From: Methylovulum sp.
Lineage (GTDB): Bacteria > Pseudomonadota > Gammaproteobacteria > Methylococcales > Methylomonadaceae
DNA length: 12,936 bases
Direction of reading: 5' to 3'
NCBI GenBank assembly: GCA_016919605.1
Contig: JACXTQ010000166.1
Span: 1-12,936 of the forward strand
Shown here: one piece after another, positions 8,001 through 12,936 of the stretch
How positions within the stretch are numbered: the first letter of the stretch is position 1
Layout of the letters: the number at the start of each line of letters is the position of its first letter
Translations under genes and position numbers: made by a program
The notes under the pieces: model-generated
The model's input: the letters and a program-made list of their open reading frames with translations, nothing else
Told to the model about the DNA's origin: nothing
Database searches by the model: none

Positions 8001-8272
8001 AGCATATTTTGAGAGGGCTGAGAATTTCTAATCCCAGAAATAACGGCTATGCGGAAAAAATGTTTAACTCTTGTTGCTATGTTTCTATGCAATGCAATGA
8101 TGGAAACATAGCAGAACGAAAATTAGCCATGCTGTTATTTCGGTTATTTGTAATATTTGGCCCTGTACCGCAAATGCTTCAACTGTTGCAAGTGATGGCA
8201 TCAGGTTTTATAAGAGGGCATTTTATGGATTTTTCGATAATTAATGAAGAATTGGAGAATTTAACGCGGTAA
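4949..8272 (+). CDS. TPR-GreAB-C-like-PIN-like multidomain protein, predicted conflict-system effector
   Basis: This 1107-residue protein starts at GTG 4949; ATG 4958 is an in-frame alternative, but the weak GAGAG at 4936-4940 suits the GTG better. Order of parts: GDNVARDKN motif (19-27); a long all-helical region (about 35-600) with a clear TPR hairpin at 495-526 (WQIQARLFEQQNDYSNAIES, then IEKALKFD); a GreA/GreB C-terminal-like domain (about 625-695), where LLDINSELGNALYQMKVGET (654-673) matches the ISxNSPLGxALxGKKxGD signature; and a PIN-like nuclease domain (about 785-925). In the PIN part ILDVYAITYLAITGL supplies Asp791, KVVIEHWL supplies Glu825, and DISVYSSMSLSIGNDIPWLC followed by ID supplies Asp891 and Asp912. 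The last 180 residues are helical and unknown. This order fits the TPR-GreAB-C-PIN predicted conflict system that I recall from comparative genomics (Pfam family PIN_TPR-GreABC). Inferred function: sensing through TPR or GreAB-C and RNA cleavage by PIN. The gene is strongly AT-rich, suggesting transfer. Confidence 0.75.
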   Translation: MDLMPESRSPVYQNATGDGDNVARDKNIHIYQLVATEVLRKPIEQILSSIRERKRDEAKIRLETIKAMGLDSNSEAILDMLSIQLNLLEDNETPKVYSSILSTFKGSTNNIIRDLCLATLIRLDVKENRLEDARERYFRSSTTLVYSQEVFYECAATSDELEQTYKEKRLDLNESLLIGLIRGGLRMQLFEFSLIVANRLNEISPSFNSKVLWLVTTACNLEMQLGNKHYWTITASLKAKIIKLIDEVVLLINESKGSDPLLLNIAAAYWHNIRNEHQQLDDVCWKYVDDIEKNYPEVAIILRRLNSPNELETDDLNSKCRKAQNDEIYRNQLINDVFAKKEISNDDFIIARHFPDFKLLRQWIDSGGKIIDVEDIVADFNYLMLRLLALPDKKNPAQREEIEKTRLFSETIVEKHKKMLPNLHPISLLEIAERLGIHPKLSVIACDLISPILPTSDLWASPIVESYLNALLISQQMATLASVLSHINQAEKNAFVWQIQARLFEQQNDYSNAIESIEKALKFDLNVLDVWYSLVCLHRNNGISDNELALILKNIPDGLLAKESDRAVFLLIEIAKTGDFARVEKIILSWFVKNPNTCATKITNFSNNLIFSHIKRKPTDENVGNSIVGVRFKKDGDELTQLLVSLENTKHPALLDINSELGNALYQMKVGETKQHGMYDLTLLDRLPPYIAAFQISLQLRHIQNNGSDGFYLLNVPDDPKQLLALLERKLPKNRNDDVFNNSSVPFICKGQFLYRNDPVKAALQQLLTKKPVPCFLPNFGEEEAAEIILDVYAITYLAITGLSYGLNHSSIKFIITHETKVVIEHWLTNGYLPVDLRHNVGIWRQSADDINQYVQDIGKAFRFILDKVEVVKPNLIDMPPSMLSLVELVDISVYSSMSLSIGNDIPWLCIDGLFVNYTINEWGYKQINATKLFIELGSALAFEQKKDGLYLYAEQIIPYALIFQDFKLLSISNDEYAHYYLAKLIYLHPKAFPDTKNSVTALTELLVPVLTKAYFDEHILRGLRISNPRNNGYAEKMFNSCCYVSMQCNDGNIAERKLAMLLFRLFVIFGPVPQMLQLLQVMASGFIRGHFMDFSIINEELENLTR

Positions 8273-8282
8273 GGCGCATTCC

Positions 8283-8309
8283 GTGCAATAGGCGATAGCC
8301 GTATTGCAC
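8283..8309. repeat. REP-like hairpin after the cassette
   Basis: GTGCAATA-GGC (8283-8293) pairs with GCC-G-TATTGCAC (8298-8309) around a GATA loop, giving an 11-base stem with one bulged G. It begins ten bases after the stop of the large gene. No T-run follows, so it is not a classical terminator. It could protect the 3' end of the transcript. Related GTGCAATA/TATTGCAC palindromes are, from memory, common dispersed repeats in proteobacteria. Confidence 0.55.
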
Positions 8310-8381
8310 CGCATGTTGGGCATTTAAACATCCGGCGTATTACGCTGTCGAGGCTGTGAAAGTATTCGGTTACTCCGCCAT

Positions 8382-8543
8382 CCGGTCGCCTATTATGACG
8401 ATAAGGTCGAGATAGTGTCTAACGCCTAAATTGCTGCGCAATGCATCAAACAGGTGGCGGACGGTATCTGGAAAGAAATCGCCGAACACCCGCCTCGCTA
8501 TCGCCGAAGGCCCTTATGCGTGGTTGAACAGGTATTAACCTAA
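8382..8543 (+). pseudogene. Decayed gene remnant, family uncertain
   Basis: One frame from 8382 reads PVAYYDDKVEIVSNA, meets a stop (TAA 8427-8429), continues in the same frame as IAAQCIKQVADGIWKEIAEH and then drifts into basic residues before TAA 8541-8543. Shifting frame after EIAEHP gives a more protein-like ending, RLAIAEGPYAWLNRY, with a stop at 8536-8538. The pattern suggests one ancestral coding sequence with a nonsense mutation and a frameshift. The tail faintly recalls the ends of 6-pyruvoyl-tetrahydropterin synthase/QueD-type proteins, but the resemblance is too weak to name it. The composition is GC-richer than the cassette, so it probably predates or is independent of it. Confidence 0.35.
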
Positions 8544-8590
8544 GGCATCCCCCATTGTTTAACGCGGTAAGCAAGCCGGTAAGGAGCGAA

Positions 8591-8631
8591 GCGGATTACG
8601 GGTTGTTTTGGCTTCGATTCCCGTAATCCGC
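8591..8631. repeat. 12-base inverted repeat downstream of purF
   Basis: GCGGATTACGGG (8591-8602) and CCCGTAATCCGC (8620-8631) are perfect inverted arms around a 17-base loop. The element starts 22 bases past the purF stop on the minus strand. There is no T-run on either side, so it is better read as a REP-like element or transcript-stabilising hairpin than as an intrinsic terminator. Confidence 0.6.
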
Positions 8632-8653
8632 ACAGGGATAAAATCAATCCGCC

Positions 8654-10162
8654 TCAATCACAATTTTGCATTTCCACGATAAAATTTTCCGAATTGCGCT
8701 CGCTTTGGGCACTGTCGTTGCGTAGGGCTTCTATGCGCTCTAGGTAGTTATCGTCAATGTCGCCGGTGATGTACTCGTTGCTGAAACAGGAGGTGTCGAA
8801 GTGGCTGATGTTGGGGTTGCCTTTGCCGACGGCGGCGATCAGGTCGTCCAAATCCTGATAGATCAGGCGGTCGGCACCGATGGCGGTGCACACTTCGGCT
8901 TCGGTGCGATTATGGGCGATCAGTTCGTGGGCGGCGGGCATGTCGATGCCGTAGACGTTGGGGTAACGCACGGGGGGCGCGGCGGAGGCAAAATAGACTT
9001 TTTTTGCGCCCGCATCCCTGGCCATTTGGATGATTTGCTCGGAGGTGGTGCCGCGCACCACGGAATCATCGACCAGCAAGACGTTTTTGCCTTCAAATTC
9101 CAAGCCGATGGCGTTGAGCTTTTGGCGCACGGATTTTTCGCGCATTTTTTGGCCGGGCATGATGAAGGTGCGGCCTATGTAGCGGTTTTTGATAAAGCCT
9201 TCGCGGAATTTTACGCCTAAGATGTAGGCCATTTGCAAGGCGGCGGTGCGGCTGGTGTCGGGTATCGGGATGACCACGTCAATGTCGTTGTCCGGCCAGT
9301 CGCGTTGGATTTTTTCCGCCAGTTTGGTGCCCATGCGCAAGCGGGCCTTATAGACGGAAATGTTGTCGATAATCGAATCGGGGCGGGCAAAGTAAACGTA
9401 TTCAAAAATGCACGGGCAATGGTCAACGTTATCGGCGCATTGGTGGGTGTGTAAAACGCCTGATTCTTCGATAAAGACGGCTTCACCGGCGGCAACGTCA
9501 CTAATCAGTTCAAAGCCCAACACGTCTAAGGCAACACTTTCCGAGGCGATCATAAATTCGGTGCCGGACTCGCTTCGACGTTGCCCGTAGACGATGGGGC
9601 GGATGCCGTGCGGGTCACGGAAGCCTAAGATACCGAATCCGGCGATCATGACCACGACCGCATAAGCGCCCCGGCAGCGGCGGTGTACGCCTTTGACGGC
9701 CTCGAACACGTCACTGACGCTTAAATGCAGTTTGCCTAAGCTTTGCAGTTCGTGGGCGAAGACATTGAGCAGGACTTCGGAATCGGAGTCGGTGTTGATA
9801 TGGCGCTGGTCTTGGACGAACAGGGCTTCTTTCAGTTCTTCGGTGTTGGTCAGGTTGCCGTTATGGGCCAGGGTCAGGCCAAACGGCGAGTTGACATAAA
9901 ACGGCTGGGCTTCGGCGGAGCTGGTGCAGCCTGCCGTGGGGTAGCGGACATGGGCGATGCCCATATTGCCGCGCAGTTTCATCATTTGGGCATTGGTAAA
10001 GACATCGCGGGTCAGCCCGGTGTCTTTGCGAAGGTGCAAGCGTCCTTTTTCGCAGGTGACAATACCCGCAGCATCTTGTCCACGATGTTGCAGGACGGTG
10101 AGCGCGTCATACAGTTCTTGATTTACAGCTTGATGCGAAACGATAGCAGCAATACCACACAT
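8654..10162 (-). CDS. purF: Amidophosphoribosyltransferase
   Basis: PurF makes 5-phosphoribosylamine from PRPP and glutamine, the first committed step of purine synthesis. The protein has 502 residues, close to the 505 of E. coli. It begins MCGIAAIV, so Cys2 becomes the N-terminal nucleophile of the Ntn glutaminase domain (2 to about 235) after removal of Met. Also present are the glutaminase features VLQHRGQDAAGI (23-34), HVRYPTAG (71-78) and HNGNLTN (100-106). The phosphoribosyltransferase domain holds the PRPP loop VLLVDDSVVRGTT (361-373) and SRTAALQMAYILGV (304-317). There is no N-terminal propeptide or iron-sulfur cysteine set of the Bacillus type; this is the gammaproteobacterial form. 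It is the last gene of the accD-folC-dedD-cvpA-purF operon, starting 24 bases after cvpA, which is the E. coli order. No purine-repressor operator can be recognised, as the operon promoter lies outside the window. Confidence 0.97.
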   Translation of the reverse strand: MCGIAAIVSHQAVNQELYDALTVLQHRGQDAAGIVTCEKGRLHLRKDTGLTRDVFTNAQMMKLRGNMGIAHVRYPTAGCTSSAEAQPFYVNSPFGLTLAHNGNLTNTEELKEALFVQDQRHINTDSDSEVLLNVFAHELQSLGKLHLSVSDVFEAVKGVHRRCRGAYAVVVMIAGFGILGFRDPHGIRPIVYGQRRSESGTEFMIASESVALDVLGFELISDVAAGEAVFIEESGVLHTHQCADNVDHCPCIFEYVYFARPDSIIDNISVYKARLRMGTKLAEKIQRDWPDNDIDVVIPIPDTSRTAALQMAYILGVKFREGFIKNRYIGRTFIMPGQKMREKSVRQKLNAIGLEFEGKNVLLVDDSVVRGTTSEQIIQMARDAGAKKVYFASAAPPVRYPNVYGIDMPAAHELIAHNRTEAEVCTAIGADRLIYQDLDDLIAAVGKGNPNISHFDTSCFSNEYITGDIDDNYLERIEALRNDSAQSERNSENFIVEMQNCD

Positions 10163-10186
10163 TTTTTACGACCTAATGTTAAGTTG

Positions 10187-10678
10187 TTAGCGATAATTAA
10201 TTTTTTCCAGCAAACCAGATGGAATGTGCTCTTTTAGCCAAAGGGCTATGGTTTGGAATGGCGGGACCAGTTTGGTCTGGTTCCACCAAGGTGAATGGGG
10301 TAATACTGACAAGCCTGCCAGAATGATGATGGCGGTCGCCCATATTCCGCCGCGCAAGATACCCAAGCCTAAGCCGCCTATGCGCTCTAGCGGCGCTGGT
10401 CGTGTGCTTTTTAGCAATTTGCCCAATAACAACCGGATGACCGCACCTACTACGCTGGTGAGCGCATAGAGGGCGACAAAAGCTGTCGCTAGTTTGGCGG
10501 AACTGTCTTTGATGGAAGGGGGCAGAAAATAGGCCAAGTCACGGCTGAATCCCAAACCGACCATCAGGGCGATAAATGCGACCAGCAAGGCAAAGGTTTG
10601 TTGGTTATAGCCTTTGACTGTGCCGATAACAGAGGCGGTGCCAACCGCTCCGGCGATAGCATAGTCTATCCAGATCAT
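10187..10678 (-). CDS. cvpA: CvpA family inner-membrane protein
   Basis: This 163-residue protein has four hydrophobic helices (about residues 4-20, 26-45, 62-86 and 102-124). The family signature appears in DYAIAGAVGTASVIGTVKG near the start and in the RIGGLGLGILRGG segment (99-111). E. coli CvpA is needed for colicin V production under some conditions and contributes to envelope robustness. Its molecular function is not established. It lies immediately upstream of purF, as in many proteobacteria, 26 bases after dedD. The length equals the usual 160-165. The name rests on family and position together. Confidence 0.93.
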   Translation of the reverse strand: MIWIDYAIAGAVGTASVIGTVKGYNQQTFALLVAFIALMVGLGFSRDLAYFLPPSIKDSSAKLATAFVALYALTSVVGAVIRLLLGKLLKSTRPAPLERIGGLGLGILRGGIWATAIIILAGLSVLPHSPWWNQTKLVPPFQTIALWLKEHIPSGLLEKINYR

Positions 10679-10704
10679 TGTCAGGGTTTGAGAAGGGATG
10701 GGGG

Positions 10705-11517
10705 TTATTCGCCGACCAGAATACTGCTGATATTCTGTTGCTGGAGCTTGCTTTTCATGGCTGCTGCGCGTTTTTTGTCCAGCTCAGGCCCTACCCTCAG
10801 CCGATACATAGTGCCTCTGCTGGTTTGGATTGTGTCTAGCAGGACGGGCATGCCTTGTTTACGTATCGCTTCGGAGAGCGATACGGCGTTTTCCCGTTTG
10901 CTGAAACTGCCCGCCTGGAGATAGTAACGGCCTAAACCAGCGGCTTTGGCGGGTTTGCTAGGCTCCGGCTTATGTTCAATGGCCGGTTCGGGTTTTTTGG
11001 GCGTTTCCGGTTTGGTTATGGGTTTTGCTATCGGATGTTTAATCACCGGATGGTTGGCTACGGGTGCTTTTTTGCCCGGTTTTTTGACTTCGCCGACTTC
11101 GCCCGTATCTAGGCTATTGGCGGCAGGGGGGGGAGTCAACGGGCTGGCCGCAGGTTCTTCATCAGGCATGGCCGAGTCGGTTTGTCCGGCGCCTTCACCG
11201 GGCAATTCAGGGTCGTTAGGGTCGCCCACCAATTCCTGTTCTTCCATCGGTGGCGCGGCGTTTTCCATATCGGTTATGGTGTTGCCATCGGGCGTTTCCG
11301 CGGTTTCGTCAGGCAATGGCGCGATATCCTCAGGATTGCGCGGCAATTTGCTGATGGTGTCGTCAGTGGTGATAGCCGGTTCTTGGGGGATGGTCAGTTC
11401 ACTGACCATCTGGCCGCTATTATCGACCGGATCCTCAAACAGCATGGGTATGAAAATGGCGGCCAAGGCGGTCAGGACAATCGCACCAATGATCCGTTGT
11501 GTTAATTCTTGATTCAT
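10705..11517 (-). CDS. dedD: SPOR domain cell-division protein, DedD-like
   Basis: This 270-residue bitopic inner-membrane protein has a short cytoplasmic N-terminus, one transmembrane helix at about residues 8-26 (RIIGAIVLTALAAIFIPMLF) and a long low-complexity periplasmic linker. The linker is acidic and Pro-rich at about 40-135 and Lys/Pro-rich with KP and HP repeats at about 145-190. A C-terminal SPOR domain follows (about 195-268, YYLQAGSFSKRENA and YRLRVGPELDKKRA). SPOR domains bind glycan strands stripped of stem peptides at the division septum, and DedD helps constriction in E. coli. The start ATG overlaps the folC stop as ATGA, indicating translational coupling. At 270 residues it is longer than E. 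coli DedD (about 220), the extra length lying in the linker. Its position between folC and cvpA confirms the identity. Confidence 0.93.
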   Translation of the reverse strand: MNQELTQRIIGAIVLTALAAIFIPMLFEDPVDNSGQMVSELTIPQEPAITTDDTISKLPRNPEDIAPLPDETAETPDGNTITDMENAAPPMEEQELVGDPNDPELPGEGAGQTDSAMPDEEPAASPLTPPPAANSLDTGEVGEVKKPGKKAPVANHPVIKHPIAKPITKPETPKKPEPAIEHKPEPSKPAKAAGLGRYYLQAGSFSKRENAVSLSEAIRKQGMPVLLDTIQTSRGTMYRLRVGPELDKKRAAAMKSKLQQQNISSILVGE

Positions 11518-12794
11518 GTTGTCAACTCGCTTTTCTCAAATTCATGCAAACAATCAGACACCAAAAAGAAGGAGCCAAAAACCAACAGCACATCATTGGG
11601 ATGTGCTTGGCTTTTTGCCGCAGCAAACGCATCCTTAAACCCTGTGTGACCAAAGGATACCTTGCTGGCTGGACTTTGTAAAAAAATCTCGCGCATGGCG
11701 GCTTCGGTAATGGCGCGGTGATTGGCCAAGGGCGCAAAATACCAAGCGTGGACAACGGGAGCCATAATGGCCAGGACACCGGCAATGTCTTTATCTTTCA
11801 TCATTGAAAACACCGCATGGACGGTGCGCCCATTATAATTATCGTGCAGATAATCGACCAATGTTTTCACGGCTTCAGGGTTATGGCCAACATCAAGAAT
11901 GATGGGTATGTCACCGGGTATCTGTTGGAAACGCCCCGCCAAGCGGACATGGGTTAAGCCTTCACAGATGGCATCGGCACTGACCGGCAAGCGTTCGGAC
12001 AACAGTTGCGTCGCCAAGATAGCGGCAGAGGCATTACGGTATTGATGTTCGCCTTGCAAGGCAGGTTCCGGCAACCCGTTAAGCTGTCGGTCTTCGGCGT
12101 GCCAATCCCAATGCTGCGCCTGTTTGCGGTAGTAAAATTGCTGGTTTAGGCAATAGAGCAGGGCATCGCGTTCCTGTGCCGTGGCAATGACGGAAGCGGG
12201 CGGGTCTAAGTCGCTGACGATAGCAGGGGTGTCGGTGCGGAATATGCCCGCCTTTTCCCGCCCTATGCTCTCGCGGGTATCACCCAACCAATAGACGTGG
12301 TCGATGCCGATGCTGGTGACGATGGCGGCATCGGGGTCAACGATGTTGACGGCATCCAGCCGTCCGCCTAAGCCGACTTCCAAAATCTGGATGTCCAGTC
12401 CCGAACGCCAGAAAATGTCTAGGGCGGCGAGTGTGCCAAATTCAAAATAGCTTAAGGAATGCCCGTCACGGACGGCCTCTATGCGCGTGAAGGCGGCGCA
12501 AATCAGCCCGTCCGCAACTGGTTCGCCATTAATCTTGATGCGCTCATTATAGCGCAGGATATGCGGTGAGGTGTAAGCCCCGACACGGTAGCCTTGGGCT
12601 TTGTAAAACGCTTCCAGATATGCCACGCACGAACCTTTGCCATTGGTGCCGGCAACGGTGATGGTCAGGGGTTTTAGGTGTTTGGGGTTGAGCGCGTCAT
12701 AAACGGCGGCGACACGCTCCAGCCCTAAGTCTATTGCTAAAGGATGCAAGCTTTCTTGCCAACGCAACCAGCCTGGTAGTGAGTCAAAATGCAT
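11514..12794 (-). CDS. folC: Bifunctional dihydrofolate synthase / folylpolyglutamate synthase
   Basis: FolC adds glutamate to dihydropteroate to make dihydrofolate, and then adds further glutamates to tetrahydrofolates, using ATP. With the ATG at 12794 the protein has 426 residues (E. coli 422). An in-frame TTG two codons earlier (12800) is possible, but the family-like N-terminus begins at the ATG (MHFDSLPGWLRWQESLHP), and neither start has a good ribosome binding site. Features are the P-loop AGTNGKGS (48-55), SYFEFGTLAALDIF (115-128), EVGLGGRLDAVNIVDP (139-154) and GREKAGIFR (178-186), whose Lys181 is the Mur-ligase-type carbamylated lysine. The C-terminal domain carries LDVGHNPEA (300-308). 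The stop overlaps the dedD start by four bases. The gene lies 32 bases downstream of the accD stop, and the order accD-folC-dedD matches E. coli. Confidence 0.96.
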   Translation of the reverse strand: MHFDSLPGWLRWQESLHPLAIDLGLERVAAVYDALNPKHLKPLTITVAGTNGKGSCVAYLEAFYKAQGYRVGAYTSPHILRYNERIKINGEPVADGLICAAFTRIEAVRDGHSLSYFEFGTLAALDIFWRSGLDIQILEVGLGGRLDAVNIVDPDAAIVTSIGIDHVYWLGDTRESIGREKAGIFRTDTPAIVSDLDPPASVIATAQERDALLYCLNQQFYYRKQAQHWDWHAEDRQLNGLPEPALQGEHQYRNASAAILATQLLSERLPVSADAICEGLTHVRLAGRFQQIPGDIPIILDVGHNPEAVKTLVDYLHDNYNGRTVHAVFSMMKDKDIAGVLAIMAPVVHAWYFAPLANHRAITEAAMREIFLQSPASKVSFGHTGFKDAFAAAKSQAHPNDVLLVFGSFFLVSDCLHEFEKSELTT

Positions 12795-12826
12795 TATCAA
12801 AATAAGCTTACGTTGCTACGCCCCGG

Positions 12827-12936
12827 TTACGCAGGGACAACAGCCGGATCTTCAGCGGGGCTGGCGGTGTCCTCATGGGTGCTCGCGGCTTGCCCGATGT
12901 GTTTGGCCGTAGTCAGGATGGCCAAGACGCTGGCTA
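12827..12936 (-). CDS. accD: Acetyl-CoA carboxylase carboxyltransferase subunit beta, C-terminal end
   Basis: Only the last 35 codons are in the window; the rest lies beyond the right edge. The visible end reads ASVLAILTTAKHIGQ, the helix that closes AccD (compare the xLAxLLxxL endings of the family), followed by a polar Ala/Pro/Glu-rich tail ending in VVPA. AccD and AccA form the carboxyltransferase that makes malonyl-CoA for fatty-acid synthesis. The sequence alone would be weak evidence, but a coding frame that ends just before folC in the accD-folC-dedD-cvpA-purF order makes the call likely. Confidence 0.75.
   Translation of the reverse strand, partial: ASVLAILTTAKHIGQAASTHEDTASPAEDPAVVPA

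Larger units (their letters stand above)
8260..8571. repeat. 14-base direct repeat flanking a 284-base segment
   Basis: TTTAACGCGGTAAG occurs at 8260-8273, where it includes the stop codon of the large gene, and again at 8558-8571. The segment between holds a REP-like hairpin and the decayed remnant. It could be a duplication left by insertion or recombination. No matching copy was seen at the left edge of the cassette. Confidence 0.6.
8273..8653. other. Repeat-rich gap between the cassette and purF
   Basis: This 381-base stretch has no intact gene. It holds a REP-like hairpin (8283-8309), the small palindrome GCGTATTACGC (8335-8345), a decayed coding remnant (8382-8543), the second copy of the 14-base direct repeat (8558-8571) and a 12-base inverted repeat (8591-8631). 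Its composition is nearer to the housekeeping genes than to the cassette. It looks like a tolerated insertion site at the 3' end of the purF operon. Confidence 0.6.

Noticed and set aside
4949..8272. STAND/NLR-type ATPase
   Set aside because: A TPR-rich protein over 1000 residues with a GDNV-type leader invites this idea, but I found no Walker A (GxxxxGK[ST]) or Walker B motif in the protein.
8260..8571. Attachment sites (attL/attR) of an integrative element
   Set aside because: Both copies of the 14-base repeat lie on the right side of the cassette, with no copy before 4610, no tRNA gene and no integrase. They cannot bracket the cassette.
8591..8631. Intrinsic terminator of purF
   Set aside because: The stem is strong, but the loop is 17 bases and no T-run follows on either strand.
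8801..9220. 139-codon plus-strand frame opposite the purF 3' half
   Set aside because: Rich in Gly, Asp, His and Val with no domain, and it lies over the conserved PRPP-binding region of PurF on the other strand.
9743..10237. 164-codon open frame on the plus strand opposite the purF start
   Set aside because: It is antisense to the well-conserved glutaminase domain of PurF and its peptide has no recognisable fold. It is explained by codon bias of the real gene.
10946..11512. 188-codon open frame on the plus strand opposite dedD
   Set aside because: It is the antisense of the low-complexity Pro/Glu-rich DedD linker. The peptide is Gly/Ser/Ala-rich with no domain, while the minus-strand gene has a clear SPOR domain and operon context.
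12795..12800. TTG start two codons upstream for folC
   Set aside because: The ATG at 12794 gives the N-terminus that best resembles the family, and the TTG has no better ribosome binding site.
1..12936. CRISPR array, tRNA or rRNA genes
   Set aside because: No series of regularly spaced direct repeats, no cloverleaf with a CCA end and no rRNA-like conserved stretch was found on reading the window.

Overview
The window is a chromosomal segment of a gammaproteobacterium. The clearest sign is the gene order accD-folC-dedD-cvpA-purF on the minus strand, which is the arrangement known from Escherichia coli and many relatives. The divergent rpiA/ilvA pair at the left end is also common in this class. 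The base composition of the housekeeping genes and a TCGTTCCCACAC-type palindrome would suit a methylotroph-like lineage (Methylococcales), but that is a guess and not a demonstrated assignment.

Left part (1-1747): the first 34 codons of rpiA on the minus strand, then ilvA (biosynthetic threonine deaminase with two ACT domains), closed by a clear intrinsic terminator. Next (1745-4464) is a small regulatory module. A DoxX-family membrane protein and a pirin-family protein overlap on the minus strand, and a divergent YhaJ-like LysR regulator faces them across 505 bases. That intergenic region holds a perfect TATAAT on the doxX side with a poor -35 and a TTC-N9-GAA dyad centred about 64 bases upstream of the inferred start. 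This is the textbook position for a LysR recognition site. It also holds a REP-like palindrome close to the LysR start and one doubtful 41-codon ORF.

Middle part (about 4465-8653): an AT-rich two-gene cassette that looks foreign to its surroundings. A 111-residue protein is followed, after one in-frame stop codon, by an 1107-residue protein. From its sequence I read the large protein as an N-terminal GDNV-type motif, a long alpha-helical/TPR region, a GreA/GreB C-terminal-like domain and a PIN-like nuclease domain with four plausible acidic active-site residues. This matches the TPR-GreAB-C-PIN type of predicted prokaryotic conflict (immunity) system, which to my knowledge is known mainly from computational prediction. 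The two proteins share the GDNV(G/A)RDK motif, at the C-terminus of the small one and the N-terminus of the large one. The downstream gap (8273-8653) holds REP-like hairpins, a 14-base direct repeat and a decayed gene remnant, which suggests a site of past insertions.

Right part (8654-12936): the minus-strand operon accD(partial)-folC-dedD-cvpA-purF, with tight spacing and an ATGA overlap between folC and dedD. It combines the end of fatty-acid carboxylase subunit, folate polyglutamylation, a cell-division SPOR protein, a CvpA membrane protein and the first step of purine synthesis. No tRNA, rRNA, CRISPR array, transposase or integrase gene was found.
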